Below are positions 49,201 to 61,646 of a DNA stretch of 64,000 nucleotides, one piece after another. Origin of the DNA: Henricia sp. BOLD:AAB3569 (Eukaryota > Echinodermata > Asteroidea > Spinulosida > Echinasteridae). Position 1 is the stretch's first letter. Each line of letters starts with the position of its first letter. The stretch spans positions 558,001-622,000 of the forward strand of contig JBBELK010000167.1 in assembly GCA_037783545.1 (NCBI GenBank). Reading direction: 5' to 3'. The notes beneath the pieces were generated by a model. The model was given only the letters and a program-made list of their open reading frames with translations, did not search any database and was not told the origin of the DNA. A program made the position numbers and the translations under genes.

Positions 49201-52200
49201 AATTTGAACAGTTTTCCGTTCAAACCGACCGAGTTATTGGCGAATGAAGCTAAAACTCAATCTTGGCACACTAATTGTTGGCACAAACAGACGTCGCTTT
49301 CGGCGAATACTGCGTCTCGAACGGTCGTTATTTTGGAACTGAAGGAATTTCCAGACAAACTTCCAATTTTGCCTGCTTAAACAGCTCTATGTCGCAAACT
49401 TGTTTTGCAAATTTGAACAGTTTCCCGTTCAAACTGACCGATTTATTGGCGAATGTAGCTAAAACTTGCGGCCGGCACACTAATTGTTGGCACAAACAGA
49501 CGTCGTTTTCGGCGAATACTGCGTCTCGAACGGTCGTTATTTTGGAACTGAAGGAATTTCCAGACAAACTTCCAATTTTGGCTGCTTAAACAGCTCTATG
49601 TCGCAAACTTGTTTTGCAAATTTGAACAGTTTCCCGTTCAAACCGACCGAGTTATTGGCGAATGAAGCTAAAACTCAATCTTGGCACACTAATTGTTGGC
49701 ACAAACAGACGTCGCTTTCGGCGAATACTGCGTCTCGAACGGTCGTTATTTTGGAACTGAAGGAATTTCCAGACAAACTTCCAATTTTGCCTGCTTAAAC
49801 AGCTCTATGTCGCAAACTTGTTTTGCAAATTTGAACAGTTTCCCGTTCAAACCGACCGAGTTATTGGCGAATGAAGCTAAAACTCAATCTTGGCACACTA
49901 ATTGTTGGCACAAACAGACGTCGCTTTCGGCGAATGCTGCGTCTCGAACGTTCGTTATTTTGGAACTGAAGGAATTTCCAGACAAACTTCCAATTTTGCC
50001 TGCTTAAACAGCTCTATGTCGCAAACTTGTTTTGCAAATTTGAACAGTTTCCCGTTCAAACCGACTGAGTTATTGGCGGATGTAGCTAAAACTTGCGGCC
50101 GGCACACTAATTGTTGGCACAAACAGACGTCGTTTTCGGCGAATACTGCGTCTCGAACGTTCGTTATTTTGGAACTGAAGGAATTTCCAGACAAACTTCA
50201 AATTTTGCCTGCTTAAACAGCTCTATGTCGCAAACTTGTTTTGCAAATTTGAACAGTTTCCCGTTAAAACTGACCGAGTTATTGGCGAATGTAGCTAAAA
50301 CTTGCTGCCGGCAAACTAATGTTTGGCACAAACAGACGTCGCTTTCGGCGAATACTGCGTCTCGAACGGTCGTTATTTTGGAACTGAAGGAATTTCCAGA
50401 CAAACTTCCAATTTTGGCTGCTTAAACAGCTCTATGTCGCAAACTTGTTTTGCAAATTTGAACAGTTTCCCGTTCAAACCGACCGAGCTATTGGCGAACG
50501 AAGCTAAAACTCAATCTTGGCACACTAATTGTTGGCACAAACAGACGTCGCTTTCGGCGAATACTGCGTCTCGAACGGTCGTTATTTTGGAACTGAAGGA
50601 ATTTCCAGACAAACTTCCAATTTTGCCTGCTTAAACAGCTCTATGTCGCAAACTTGTTTTGCAAATTTGAACAGTTTCCCGTTCAAACTGACCGATTTAT
50701 TGGCGAATGTAGCTAAAACTTGCGGCCGGCACACTAATTGTTGGCACAAACAGACGTCGTTTTCGGCGAATACTGCGTCTCGAACGGTCGTTATTTTGGA
50801 ACTGAAGGAATTTCCAGACAAACTTCAAATTTTGCCTGCTTAAACAGCTTTATGTCGCAAACTTGTTTTGCAAATTTGAACAGTTTCCCGTTAAAACTGA
50901 CCGAGTTATTGGCGAATGTAGCTAAAACTTGCTGCCGGCAAACTAATGTTTGGCACAAACAGACGTCGCTTTCGGCGAATACTGCGTCTCGAACGGTCGT
51001 TATTTTGGAACTGAAGGAATTTCCAGACAAACTTCCAATTTTGCCTGCTTAAACAGCTCTATGTCGCAAACTTGTTTTGCAAATTTGAACAGTTTCCCGT
51101 TCAAACCGACCGAGTTATTGGCGAATGAAGCTAAAACTCAATCTTGGCACACTAATTGTTGGCACAAACAGACGTCGCTTTCGGCGAATACTGCGTCTCG
51201 AACGGTCGTTATTTTGGAACTGAAGGAATTTCCAGACAAACTTCCAATTTTGCCTGCTTAAACAGCTCTATGTCGCAAACTTGTTTTGCAAATTTGAACA
51301 GTTTCCCGTTCAAACTGACCGATTTATTGGCGAATGTAGCTAAAACTTGCTGCCGGCACACTAATTGTTGGCACAAACAGACGTCGCTTTCGGCGAATGC
51401 TGCGTCTCGAACGTTCGTTATTTTGGAACTGAAGGAATTTCCAGACAAACTTCCAATTTTGCCTGCTTAAACAGCTCTATGTCGCAAACTTGTTTTGCAA
51501 ATTTGAACAGTTTCCCGTTCAAACCGACCGAGTTATTGGCGAATGAAGCTAAAACTCAATCTTGGCACACTAATTGTTGGCACAAACAGACGTCGCTTTC
51601 GGCGAATACTGCGTCTCGAACGGTCGTTATTTTGGAACTGAAGGAATTTCCAGACAAACTTCCAATTTTGGCTGCTTAAACAGCTCTATGTCGCAAACTT
51701 GTTTTGCAAATTTGAACAGTTTCCCGTTCAAACCGACCGAGTTATTGGCGAATGAAGCTAAAACTCAATCTTGGCACACTTATTGTTGGCACAAACAGAC
51801 GTCGCTTTCGGCGAATACTGCGTCTCGAACGGTCGTTATTTTGGAACTGAAGGAATTTCCAGACAAACTTCCAATTTTTCCTGCTTAAACAGCTCTATGT
51901 CGCAAACTTGTTTTGCAAATTTGAACAGTTTCCCGTTCAAACCGACCGAGTTATTGGCGAATGAAGCTAAAACTCAATCTTGGCACACTAATTGTTGGCA
52001 CAAACAGACGTCGCTTTCGGCGAATACTGCGTCTCGAACGGTCGTTATTTTGGAACTGAAGGAATTTCCAGACAAACTTCCAATTTTGCCTGCATGAACA
52101 GCTCTATGTCGCAAACTTGTTTTGCAAATTTGAACAGTTTCCCGTTCAAACTGACCGATTTATTGGCGAATGTAGCTAAAACTTGCTGCCGGCACACTAA

Positions 52201-52724
52201 TTGTTGGCACAAACAGACGTCGCTTTCGGCGAATGCTGCGTCTCGAACGTTCGTTATTTTGGAACTGAAGGAATTTCCAGACAAACTTCCAATTTTGCCT
52301 GCTTAAACAGCTCTATGTCGCAAACTTGTTTTGCAAATTTGAACAGTTTCCCGTTCAAACTGACCGATTTATTGGCGAATGTAGCTAAAACTTGCGGCCG
52401 GCACACTAATTGTTGGCACAAACAGACGTCGTTTTCGGCGAATACTGCGTCTCGAACGTTCGTTATTTTGGAACTGAAGGAATTTCCAGACAAACTTCCA
52501 ATTTTGCCTGCTTAAACAGCTCTATGTCGCAAACTTGTTTTGCAAATTTGAACAGTTTCCCGTTCAAACTGACCGATTTATTGGCGAATGTAGCTAAAAC
52601 TTGCGGCCGGCACACTAATTTTTGGCACAAACAGACGTCGCTTTCGGCAAATACTGCGTCTCGAACGTTCGTTATTTTGGAACTGAAGGAATTTCCAGAC
52701 AAACTTCCAATTTTGCCTGCTTAA

Positions 52725-52931
52725 ACAGCTCTATGTCGCAAACTTGTTTTGCAATTTTGAACAGTTTCCCGTTCAAACCGACCGAGTTATTGGCGAATGA
52801 AGCTAAAACTCAATCTCGGCACACTAATTGTTGGCACAAACAGACGTCGTTTTCGGCGAATACTGCGTCTCGAACGTGTTATTTTGGAACTGAAGGAATT
52901 TCCAGACAAACTTCAAATTTTGCCTGCTTAA
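52725..52931. repeat. 207-bp satellite unit, family F, in beta-2
   Basis: Counterpart of 10523-10729 at offset 42,202, with the same flanking units. Confidence 0.93.
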
Positions 52932-53140
52932 ACAGCTCTATGTCGCAAACTTGTTTTGCAAATTTGAACAGTTTCCCGTTAAAACTGACCGAGTTATTGG
53001 CGAATGTAGCTAAAACTTGCTCCCGGCAAACTAATGTTTGGCACAAACAGACGTCGCTTTCGGCGAATGCTGCGTCTCGAACGTTCGTTATTTTGGAACT
53101 GAAGGGATTTCCAGACAAACTTCCAATTTTGCCTGCTTAA

Positions 53141-53347
53141 ACAGCTCTATGTCGCAAACTTGTTTTGCAATTTTGAACAGTTTCCCGTTCAAACCGACCG
53201 AGTTATTGGCGAATGAAGCTAAAACTCAATCTCGGCACACTAATTGTTGGCACAAACAGACGTCGTTTTCGGCGAATACTGCGTCTCGAACGTGTTATTT
53301 TGGAACTGAAGGAATTTCCAGACAAACTTCAAATTTTGCCTGCTTAA
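53141..53347. repeat. 207-bp satellite unit, family F, in beta-2
   Basis: Counterpart of 10939-11145 at offset 42,202. It lacks the private T seen at 11036. Confidence 0.93.
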
Positions 53348-53765
53348 ACAGCTCTATGTCGCAAACTTGTTTTGCAAATTTGAACAGTTTCCCGTTAAAA
53401 CTGACCGAGTTATTGGCGAATGTAGCTAAAACTTGCTCCCGGCAAACTAATGTTTGGCACAAACAGACGTCGCTTTCGGCGAATACTGCGTCTCGAACGG
53501 TCGTTATTTTGGAACTGAAGGAATTTCCAGACAAACTTCCAATTTTGCCTGCATGAACAGCTCTATGTCGCAAACTTGTTTTGCAAATTTGAACAGTTTC
53601 CCGTTCAAACTGACCGATTTATTGGCGAATGTAGCTAAAACTTGCTGCCGGCACACTAATTGTTGGCACAAACAGACGTCGCTTTCGGCGAATGCTGCGT
53701 CTCGAACGTTCGTTTTTTTGGAACTGAAGGAATTTCCAGACAAACTTCCAATTTTGCCTGCTTAA

Positions 53766-53972
53766 ACAGCTCTATGTCGCAAACTTGTTTTGCAATTTTG
53801 AACAGTTTCCCGTTCAAACCGACCGAGTTATTGGCGAATGAAGCTAAAACTCAATCTCGGCACACTAATTGTTGGCACAAACAGACGTCGTTTTCGGCGA
53901 ATACTGCGTCTCGAACGTGTTATTTTGGAACTGAAGGAATTTCCAGACAAACTTCAAATTTTGCCTGCTTAA
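53766..53972. repeat. 207-bp satellite unit, family F, in beta-2
   Basis: Counterpart of 11564-11770 at offset 42,202. It lacks the private A seen at 11638. The following unit, 53973-54181, has a B-type front (TTCAAACCG) instead of the D-type front of 11771-11979. Confidence 0.93.
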
Positions 53973-54181
53973 ACAGCTCTATGTCGCAAACTTGTTTTGC
54001 AAATTTGAACAGTTTCCCGTTCAAACCGACCGAGTTATTGGCGAATGTAGCTAAAACTTGCTCCCGGCAAACTAATGTTTGGCACAAACAGACGTCGCTT
54101 TCGGCGAATACTGCGTCTCGAACGGTCGTTATTTTGGAACTGAAGGAATTTCCAGACAAACTTCCAATTTTGGCTGCTTAA

Positions 54182-54445
54182 ACAGCTCTATGTCGCAAAC
54201 TTGTTTTGCAAATTTGAACAGTTTCCCGTTCAAACCGACCGAGTTATTGGCGAATGAAGCTAAAACTCAGTCTTGGCACACTAATTGTTGGCACAAACAG
54301 ACGTCGCTTTCGGCGAATACTGCGTCTCGAACGGTCGTTATTTTGGAACTGACAGACGTCGCTTTCGGCGAATACTGCGTCTCGAACGGTCGTTATTTTG
54401 GAACTGAAGGAATTTCCAGACAAACTTCCAATTTTGCCTGCTTAA
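54182..54445. repeat. 264-bp satellite unit with internal 55-bp duplication (1 of 3)
   Basis: This is a B unit with ACTCAGTCTTGG, in which the 55 bases from CAGACGTCG (54298) to GGAACTGA are repeated once, the second copy starting at 54353. The junction reads GGAACTGACAGACGTC. The join shows at most one base of shared sequence, so it is not an in-register exchange. It is followed by a C unit. Confidence 0.95.
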
Positions 54446-57400
54446 ACAGCTCTATGTCGCAAACTTGTTTTGCAAATTTGAACAGTTTCCCGTTCAAACT
54501 GACCGATTTATTGGCGAATGTAGCTAAAACTTGCGGCCGGCACACTAATTGTTGGCACAAACAGACGTCGTTTTCGGCGAATACTGCGTCTCGAACGGTC
54601 GTTATTTTGGAACTGAAGGAATTTCCAGACAAACTTCCAATTTTGGCTGCTTAAACAGCTCTATGTCGCAAACTTGTTTTGCAAATTTGAACAGTTTCCC
54701 GTTCAAACCGACCGAGTTATTGGCGAATGAAGCTAAAACTCAATCTTGGCACACTAATTGTTGGCACAAACAGACGTCGCTTTCGGCGAATACTGCGTCT
54801 CGAACGGTCGTTATTTTGGAACTGAAGGAATTTCCAGACAAACTTCCAATTTTGCCTGCTTAAACAGCTCTATGTCGCAAACTTGTTTTGCAAATTTGAA
54901 CAGTTTCCCGTTCAAACCGACCGAGTTATTGGCGAATGAAGCTAAAACTCAATCTTGGCACACTAATTGTTGGCACAAACAGACGTCGCTTTCGGCGAAT
55001 ACTGCGTCTGGAACGGTCGTTATTTTGGAACTGAAGGAATTTCCAGACAAACTTCCAATTTTGCCTGCTTAAACAGCTCTATGTCGCAAACTTGTTTTGC
55101 AAATTTGAACAGTTTCCCGTTCAAACTGACCGATTTATTGGCGAATGTAGCTAAAACTTGCTGCCGGCACACTAATTGTTGGCACAAACAGACGTCGCTT
55201 TCGGCGAATGCTGCGTCTCGAACGTTCGTTATTTTGGAACTGAAGGAATTTCCAGACAAACTTCCAATTTTGCCTGCTTAAACAGCTCTATGTCGCAAAC
55301 TTGTTTTGCAAATTTGAACAGTTTCCCGTTCAAACCGACCGAGTTATTGGCGAATGAAGCTAAAACTCAATCTTGGCACACTAATTGTTGGCACAAACAG
55401 ACGTCGCTTTCGGCGAATACTGCGTCTCGAACGGTCGTTATTTTGGAACTGAAGGAATTTCCAGACAAACTTCCAATTTTGCCTGCTTAAACAGCTCTAT
55501 GTCGCAAACTTGTTTTGCAAATTTGAACAGTTTCCCGTTCAAACTGACCGATTTATTGGCGAATGTAGCTAAAACTTGCTGCCGGCACACTAATTGTTGG
55601 CACAAACAGACGTCCCTTTCGGCGAATGCTGCGTCTCGAACGTTCGTTATTTTGGAACTGAAGGAATTTCCAGACAAACTTCCAATTTTGCCTGCTTAAA
55701 CAGCTCTATGTCGCAAACTTGTTTTGCAAATTTGAACAGTTTCCCGTTCAAACTGACCGATTTATTGGCGAATGTAGCTAAAACTTGCGGCCGGCACACT
55801 AATTGTTGGCACAAACAGACGTCGTTTTCGGCGAATACTGCGTCTCGAACGTTCGTTATTTTGGAACTGAAGGAATTTCCAGACAAACTTCAAATTTTGC
55901 CTGCTTAAACAGCTCTATGTCGCAAACTTGTTTTGCAAATTTGAACAGTTTCCCGTTCAAACCGACCGAGTTATTGGCGAATGAAGCTAAAACTCAATCT
56001 TGGCACACTAATTGTTGGCACAAACAGACGTCGCTTTCGGCGAATACTGCGTCTCGAACGGTCGTTATTTTGGAACTGAAGGAATTTCCAGACAAACTTC
56101 CAATTTTGCCTGCTTAAACAGCTCTATGTCGCAAACTTGTTTTGCAAATTTGAACAGTTTCCCGTTCAAACTGATCGATTTATTGGCGAATGTAGCTAAA
56201 ACTTGCTGCCGGCACACTAATTGTTGGCACAAACAGACGTCGCTTTCGGCGAATGCTGCGTCTCGAACGTTCGTTATTTTGGAACTGAAGGAATTTCCAG
56301 ACAAACTTCCAATTTTGCCTGCTTAAACAGCTCTATGTCGCAAACTTGTTTTGCAAATTTGAACAGTTTCCCGTTCAAACCGACCGAGTTATTGGCGAAT
56401 GAAGCTAAAACTCAATCTTGGCACACTAATTGTTGGCACAAACAGACGTCGCTTTCGGCGAATACTGCGTCTCGAACGGTCGTTATTTTGGAACTGAAGG
56501 AATTTCCAGACAAACTTCCAATTTTGCCTGCTTAAACAGCTCTATGTCGCAAACTTGTTTTGCAAATTTGAACAGTTTCCCGTTCAAACTGACCGATTTA
56601 TTGGCGAATGTAGCTAAAACTTGCGGCCGGCACACTAATTGTTGGCACAAACAGACGTCGCTTTCGGCGAATACTGCGTCTCGAACGGTCGTTATTTTGG
56701 AACTGAAGGAATTTCCAGACAAACTTCCAATTTTGCCTGCTTAAACAGCTCTATGTCGCAAACTTGTTTTGCAAATTTGAACAGTTTCCCGTTCAAACTG
56801 ACCGATTTATTGGCGAATGTAGCTAAAACTTGCGGCCGGCACACTAATTGTTGTCACAAACAGACGTCGTTTTCGGCGAATACTGCGTCTCGAACGTTCG
56901 TTATTTTGGAACTGAAGGAATTTCCAGACAAACTTCAAATTTTGCCTGCTTAAACAGCTTTATGTCGCAAACTTGTTTTGCAAATTTGAACAGTTTCCCG
57001 TTCAAACTGACCGAGTTATTGGCGAATGTAGCTAAAACTTGCTGCCGGCAAACTAATGTTTGGCACAAACAGACGTCGCTTTCGGCGAATACTGCGTCTC
57101 GAACGGTCGTTATTTTGGAACTGAAGGAATTTCCAGACAAACTTCCAATTTTGGCTGCTTAAACAGCTCTATGTCGCAAACTTGTTTTGCAAATTTGAAC
57201 AGTTTCCCGTTCAAACCGACCGAGTTATTGGCGAATGAAGCTAAAACTCAATCTTGGCACACTAATTGTTGGCACAAACAGACGTCGGTTTCGGCGAATA
57301 CTGCGTCTCGAACGGTCGTTATTTTGGAACTGAAGGAATTTCCAGACAAACTTCCAATTTTGCCTGCTTAAACAGCTCTATGTCGCAAACTTGTTTTGCA

Positions 57401-57580
57401 AATTTGAACAGTTTCCCGTTCAAACTGACCGATTTATTGGCGAATGTAGCTAAAACTTGCGGCCGGCACACTAATTGTTGGCACAAACAGACGTCGTTTT
57501 CGGCGAATACTGCGTCTCGAACGGTCGTTATTTTGGAACTGAAGGAATTTCCAGACAAACTTCCAATTTTGGCTGCTTAA

Positions 57581-57829
57581 ACAGCTCTATGTCGCAAACT
57601 TGTTTTGCAAATTTGAACAGTTTCCCGTTCAAACCGACCGAGTTATTGGCGAATGAAGCTAAAACTCAATCTTGGCACAAAGTTATTGGCGAATGAAGCT
57701 AAAACTCAATCTTGGCACACTAATTGTTGGCACAAACAGACGTCGCTTTCGGCGAATACTGCGTCTCGAACGGTCGTTATTTTGGAACTGAAGGAATTTC
57801 CAGACAAACTTCCAATTTTGCCTGCTTAA
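57581..57829. repeat. 249-bp satellite unit with internal 40-bp duplication
   Basis: The 40 bases from AGTTATTGGC to TTGGCACA(A/C) occur at 57641-57680 and again at 57681-57720, and 39 of the 40 agree. This is a B unit. The matching unit in alpha-1 (2581-2789) has the normal 209 bp, so the insertion arose after the alpha duplication, or was lost from alpha-1. Confidence 0.95.
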
Positions 57830-58038
57830 ACAGCTCTATGTCGCAAACTTGTTTTGCAAATTTGAACAGTTTCCCGTTCAAACCGACCGAGTTATTGGCG
57901 AATGAAGCTAAAACTCAATCTTGGCACACTAATTGTTGGCACAAACAGACGTCGCTTTCGGCGAATGCTGCGTCTCGAACGTTCGTTATTTTGGAACTGA
58001 AGGAATTTCCAGACAAACTTCCAATTTTGCCTGCTTAA
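57830..58038. repeat. B/A fusion unit marking a one-unit deletion in alpha-2
   Basis: The front half is B (CCGACCGAG, TCAATCTTGG) and the back half is A (GAATGCTGCG, CGTTCG). In alpha-1 the same place holds a separate B unit (2790-2998) and A unit (2999-3207). The offset between alpha copies drops by exactly 209 across this unit. Similar B/A units are at 6552-6760, 8015-8223, 49799-50007 and 60965-61173. Confidence 0.9.
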
Positions 58039-61000
58039 ACAGCTCTATGTCGCAAACTTGTTTTGCAAATTTGAACAGTTTCCCGTTCAAACCGACCGAG
58101 TTATTGGCGAATGAAGCTAAAACTCAATCTTGGCACACTAATTGTTGGCACAAACAGACGTCGCTTTCGGCGAATACTGCGTCTCGAACGGTCGTTATTT
58201 TGGAACTGAAGGAATTTCCAGACAAACTTCCAATTTTGGCTGCTTAAACAGCTCTATGTCGCAAACTTGTTTTGCAAATTTGAACAGTTTCCCGTTCAAA
58301 CTGACCGATTTATTGGCGAATGTAGCTAAAACTTGCTGCCGGCACACTAATTGTTGGCACAAACAGACGTCGCTTTCGGCGAATGCTGCGTCTCGAACGT
58401 TCGTTATTTTGGAACTGAAGGAATTTCCAGACAAACTTCCAATTTTGCCTGCTTAAACAGCTCTATGTCGCAAACTTGTTTTGCAAATTTGAACAGTTTC
58501 CCGTTCAAACCGACCGAGTTATTGGCGAATGAAGCTAAAACTCAATCTTGGCACACTAATTGTTGGCACAAACAGACGTCGCTTTCGGCGAATACTGCGT
58601 CTCGAACGGTCGTTATTTTGGAACTGAAGGAATTTCCAGACAAACTTCCAATTTTGCCTGCTTAAACAGCTCTATGTCGCAAACTTGTTTTGCAAATTTG
58701 AACAGTTTCCCGTTCAAACTGACCGATTTATTGGCGAATGTAGCTAAAACTTGCTGCCGGCACACTAATTGTTGGCACAAACAGACGTCGCTTTCGGCGA
58801 ATGCTGCGTCTCGAACGTTCGTTATTTTGGAACTGAAGGAATTTCCAGACAAACTTCCAATTTTGCCTGCTTAAACAGCTCTATGTCGCAAACTTGTTTT
58901 GCAAATTTGAACAGTTTCCCGTTCAAACCGACCGAGTTATTGGCGAATGAAGCTAAAACTCAATCTTGGCACACTAATTGTTGGCACAAACAGACGTCGC
59001 TTTCGGCGAATACTGCGTCTCGAACGGTCGTTATTTTGGAACTGAAGGAATTTCCAGACAAACTTCCAATTTTGCCTGCTTAAACAGCTCTATGTCGCAA
59101 ACTTGTTTTGCAAATTTGAACAGTTTCCCGTTCAAACTGACCGATTTATTGGCGAATGTAGCTAAAACTTGCTGCCGGCACACTAATTGTTGGCACAAAC
59201 AGACGTCCCTTTCGGCGAATGCTGCGTCTCGAACGTTCGTTATTTTGGAACTGAAGGAATTTCCAGACAAACTTCCAATTTTGCCTGCTTAAACAGCTCT
59301 ATGTCGCAAACTTGTTTTGCAAATTTGAACAGTTTCCCGTTCAAACTGACCGATTTATTGGCGAATGTAGCTAAAACTTGCGGCCGGCACACTAATTGTT
59401 GGCACAAACAGACGTCGTTTTCGGCGAATACTGCGTCTCGAACGTTCGTTATTTTGGAACTGAAGGAATTTCCAGACAAACTTCAAATTTTGCCTGCTTA
59501 AACAGCTCTATGTCGCAAACTTGTTTTGCAAATTTGAACAGTTTCCCGTTAAAACTGACCGAGTTATTGGCGAATGTAGCTAAAACTTGCTGCCGGCAAA
59601 CTAATGTTTGGCACAAACAGACGTCGCTTTCGGCGAATACTGCGTCTCGAACGGTCGTTATTTTGGAACTGAAGGAATTTCCAGACAAACTTCCAATTTT
59701 GGCTGCTTAAACAGCTCTATGTCGCAAACTTGTTTTGCAAATTTGAACAGTTTCCCGTTCAAACCGACCGAGTTATTGGCGAATGAAGCTAAAACTTAAT
59801 CTTGGCACACTAATTGTTGGCACAAACAGACGTCGCTTTCGGCGAATACTGCGTCTCGAACGGTCGTTATTTTGGAACTGAAGGAATTTCCAGACAAACT
59901 TCCAATTTTGCCTGCTTAAACAGCTCTATGTCGCAAACTTGTTTTGCAAATTTGAACAGTTTCCCGTTCAAACTGACCGATTTATTGGCGAATGTAGCTA
60001 AAACTTGCGGCCGGCACACTAATTGTTGGCACAAACAGACGTCGTTTTCGGCGAATACTGCGTCTCGAACGGTCGTTATTTTGGAACTGAAGGAATTTCC
60101 AGACAAACTTCAAATTTTGCCTGCTTAAACAGCTTTATGTCGCAAACTTGTTTTGCAAATTTGAACAGTTTCCCGTTAAAACTGACCGAGTTATTGGCGA
60201 ATGTAGCTAAAACTTGCTGCCGGCAAACTAATGTTTGGCACAAACAGACGTCGCTTTCGGCGAATACTGCGTCTCGAACGGTCGTTATTTTGGAACTGAA
60301 GGAATTTCCAGACAAACTTCCAATTTTGGCTGCTTAAACAGCTCTATGTCGCAAACTTGTTTTGCAAATTTGAACAGTTTTCCGTTCAAACCGACCGAGT
60401 TATTGGCGAATGAAGCTAAAACTCAATCTTGGCACACTAATTGTTGGCACAAACAGACGTCGCTTTCGGCGAATACTGCGTCTCGAACGGTCGTTATTTT
60501 GGAACTGAAGGAATTTCCAGACAAACTTCCAATTTTGCCTGCTTAAACAGCTCTATGTCGCAAACTTGTTTTGCAAATTTGAACAGTTTCCCGTTCAAAC
60601 TGACCGATTTATTGGCGAATGTAGCTAAAACTTGCGGCCGGCACACTAATTGTTGGCACAAACAGACGTCGTTTTCGGCGAATACTGCGTCTCGAACGGT
60701 CGTTATTTTGGAACTGAAGGAATTTCCAGACAAACTTCCAATTTTGGCTGCTTAAACAGCTCTATGTCGCAAACTTGTTTTGCAAATTTGAACAGTTTCC
60801 CGTTCAAACCGACCGAGTTATTGGCGAATGAAGCTAAAACTCAATCTTGGCACACTAATTGTTGGCACAAACAGACGTCGCTTTCGGCGAATACTGCGTC
60901 TCGAACGGTCGTTATTTTGGAACTGAAGGAATTTCCAGACAAACTTCCAATTTTGCCTGCTTAAACAGCTCTATGTCGCAAACTTGTTTTGCAAATTTGA

Positions 61001-61382
61001 ACAGTTTCCCGTTCAAACCGACCGAGTTATTGGCGAATGAAGCTAAAACTCAATCTTGGCACACTAATTGTTGGCACAAACAGACGTCGCTTTCGGCGAA
61101 TGCTGCGTCTCGAACGTTCGTTATTTTGGAACTGAAGGAATTTCCAGACAAACTTCCAATTTTGCCTGCTTAAACAGCTCTATGTCGCAAACTTGTTTTG
61201 CAAATTTGAACAGTTTCCCGTTCAAACCGACTGAGTTATTGGCGGATGTAGCTAAAACTTGCGGCCGGCACACTAATTGTTGGCACAAACAGACGTCGTT
61301 TTCGGCGAATACTGCGTCTCGAACGTTCGTTATTTTGGAACTGAAGGAATTTCCAGACAAACTTCAAATTTTGCCTGCTTAA

Positions 61383-61646
61383 ACAGCTCTATGTCGCAAA
61401 CTTGTTTTGCAAATTTGAACAGTTTCCCGTTCAAACCGACCGAGTTATTGGCGAATGAAGCTAAAACTCAGTCTTGGCACACTAATTGTTGGCACAAACA
61501 GACGTCGCTTTCGGCGAATACTGCGTCTCGAACGGTCGTTATTTTGGAACTGACAGACGTCGCTTTCGGCGAATACTGCGTCTCGAACGGTCGTTATTTT
61601 GGAACTGAAGGAATTTCCAGACAAACTTCCAATTTTGGCTGCTTAA
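61383..61646. repeat. 264-bp satellite unit with internal 55-bp duplication (2 of 3)
   Basis: It has the same junction and the same ACTCAGTCTTGG marker as the unit at 54182-54445. Its tail, TTTTGGCTGC, is that of the C unit that follows the first copy, and that C unit is missing here. This looks like a fusion that removed one unit. Confidence 0.95.

Larger units (their letters stand above)
39351..49380. repeat. Large duplicated segment delta-2 (about 10 kb)
   Basis: Second copy of delta, shorter by five whole units. It includes gamma-4, the 836-bp tandem block at 44574-46245 and an alpha-like A/B/C tail. The last matched unit, 49172-49380, differs from its partner at 33710-33918 in the CGGTCG versus CGTTCG marker. 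Confidence 0.9.
50635..54181. repeat. Higher-order block beta-2
   Basis: Second copy of beta. Private changes are GAAGGGATTT (53106), CGTTTTTTTGG (53715) and a B-type front on the last unit (53973-54181). It is followed directly by the 264-bp unit and alpha-2, so the beta-alpha order here is the reverse of the alpha-beta order at the left end, with all units still in the same orientation. Confidence 0.92.
55001..61382. repeat. Higher-order block alpha-2
   Basis: Second copy of alpha. Compared with alpha-1 it has gained a 40-bp tandem duplication at 57641-57720, lost one unit at 57830-58038 through a B/A fusion, and lost a B-C pair near 58.5 kb. The order of all other labelled units is kept. 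It is flanked on both sides by the 264-bp unit (54182-54445 and 61383-61646). Confidence 0.9.
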
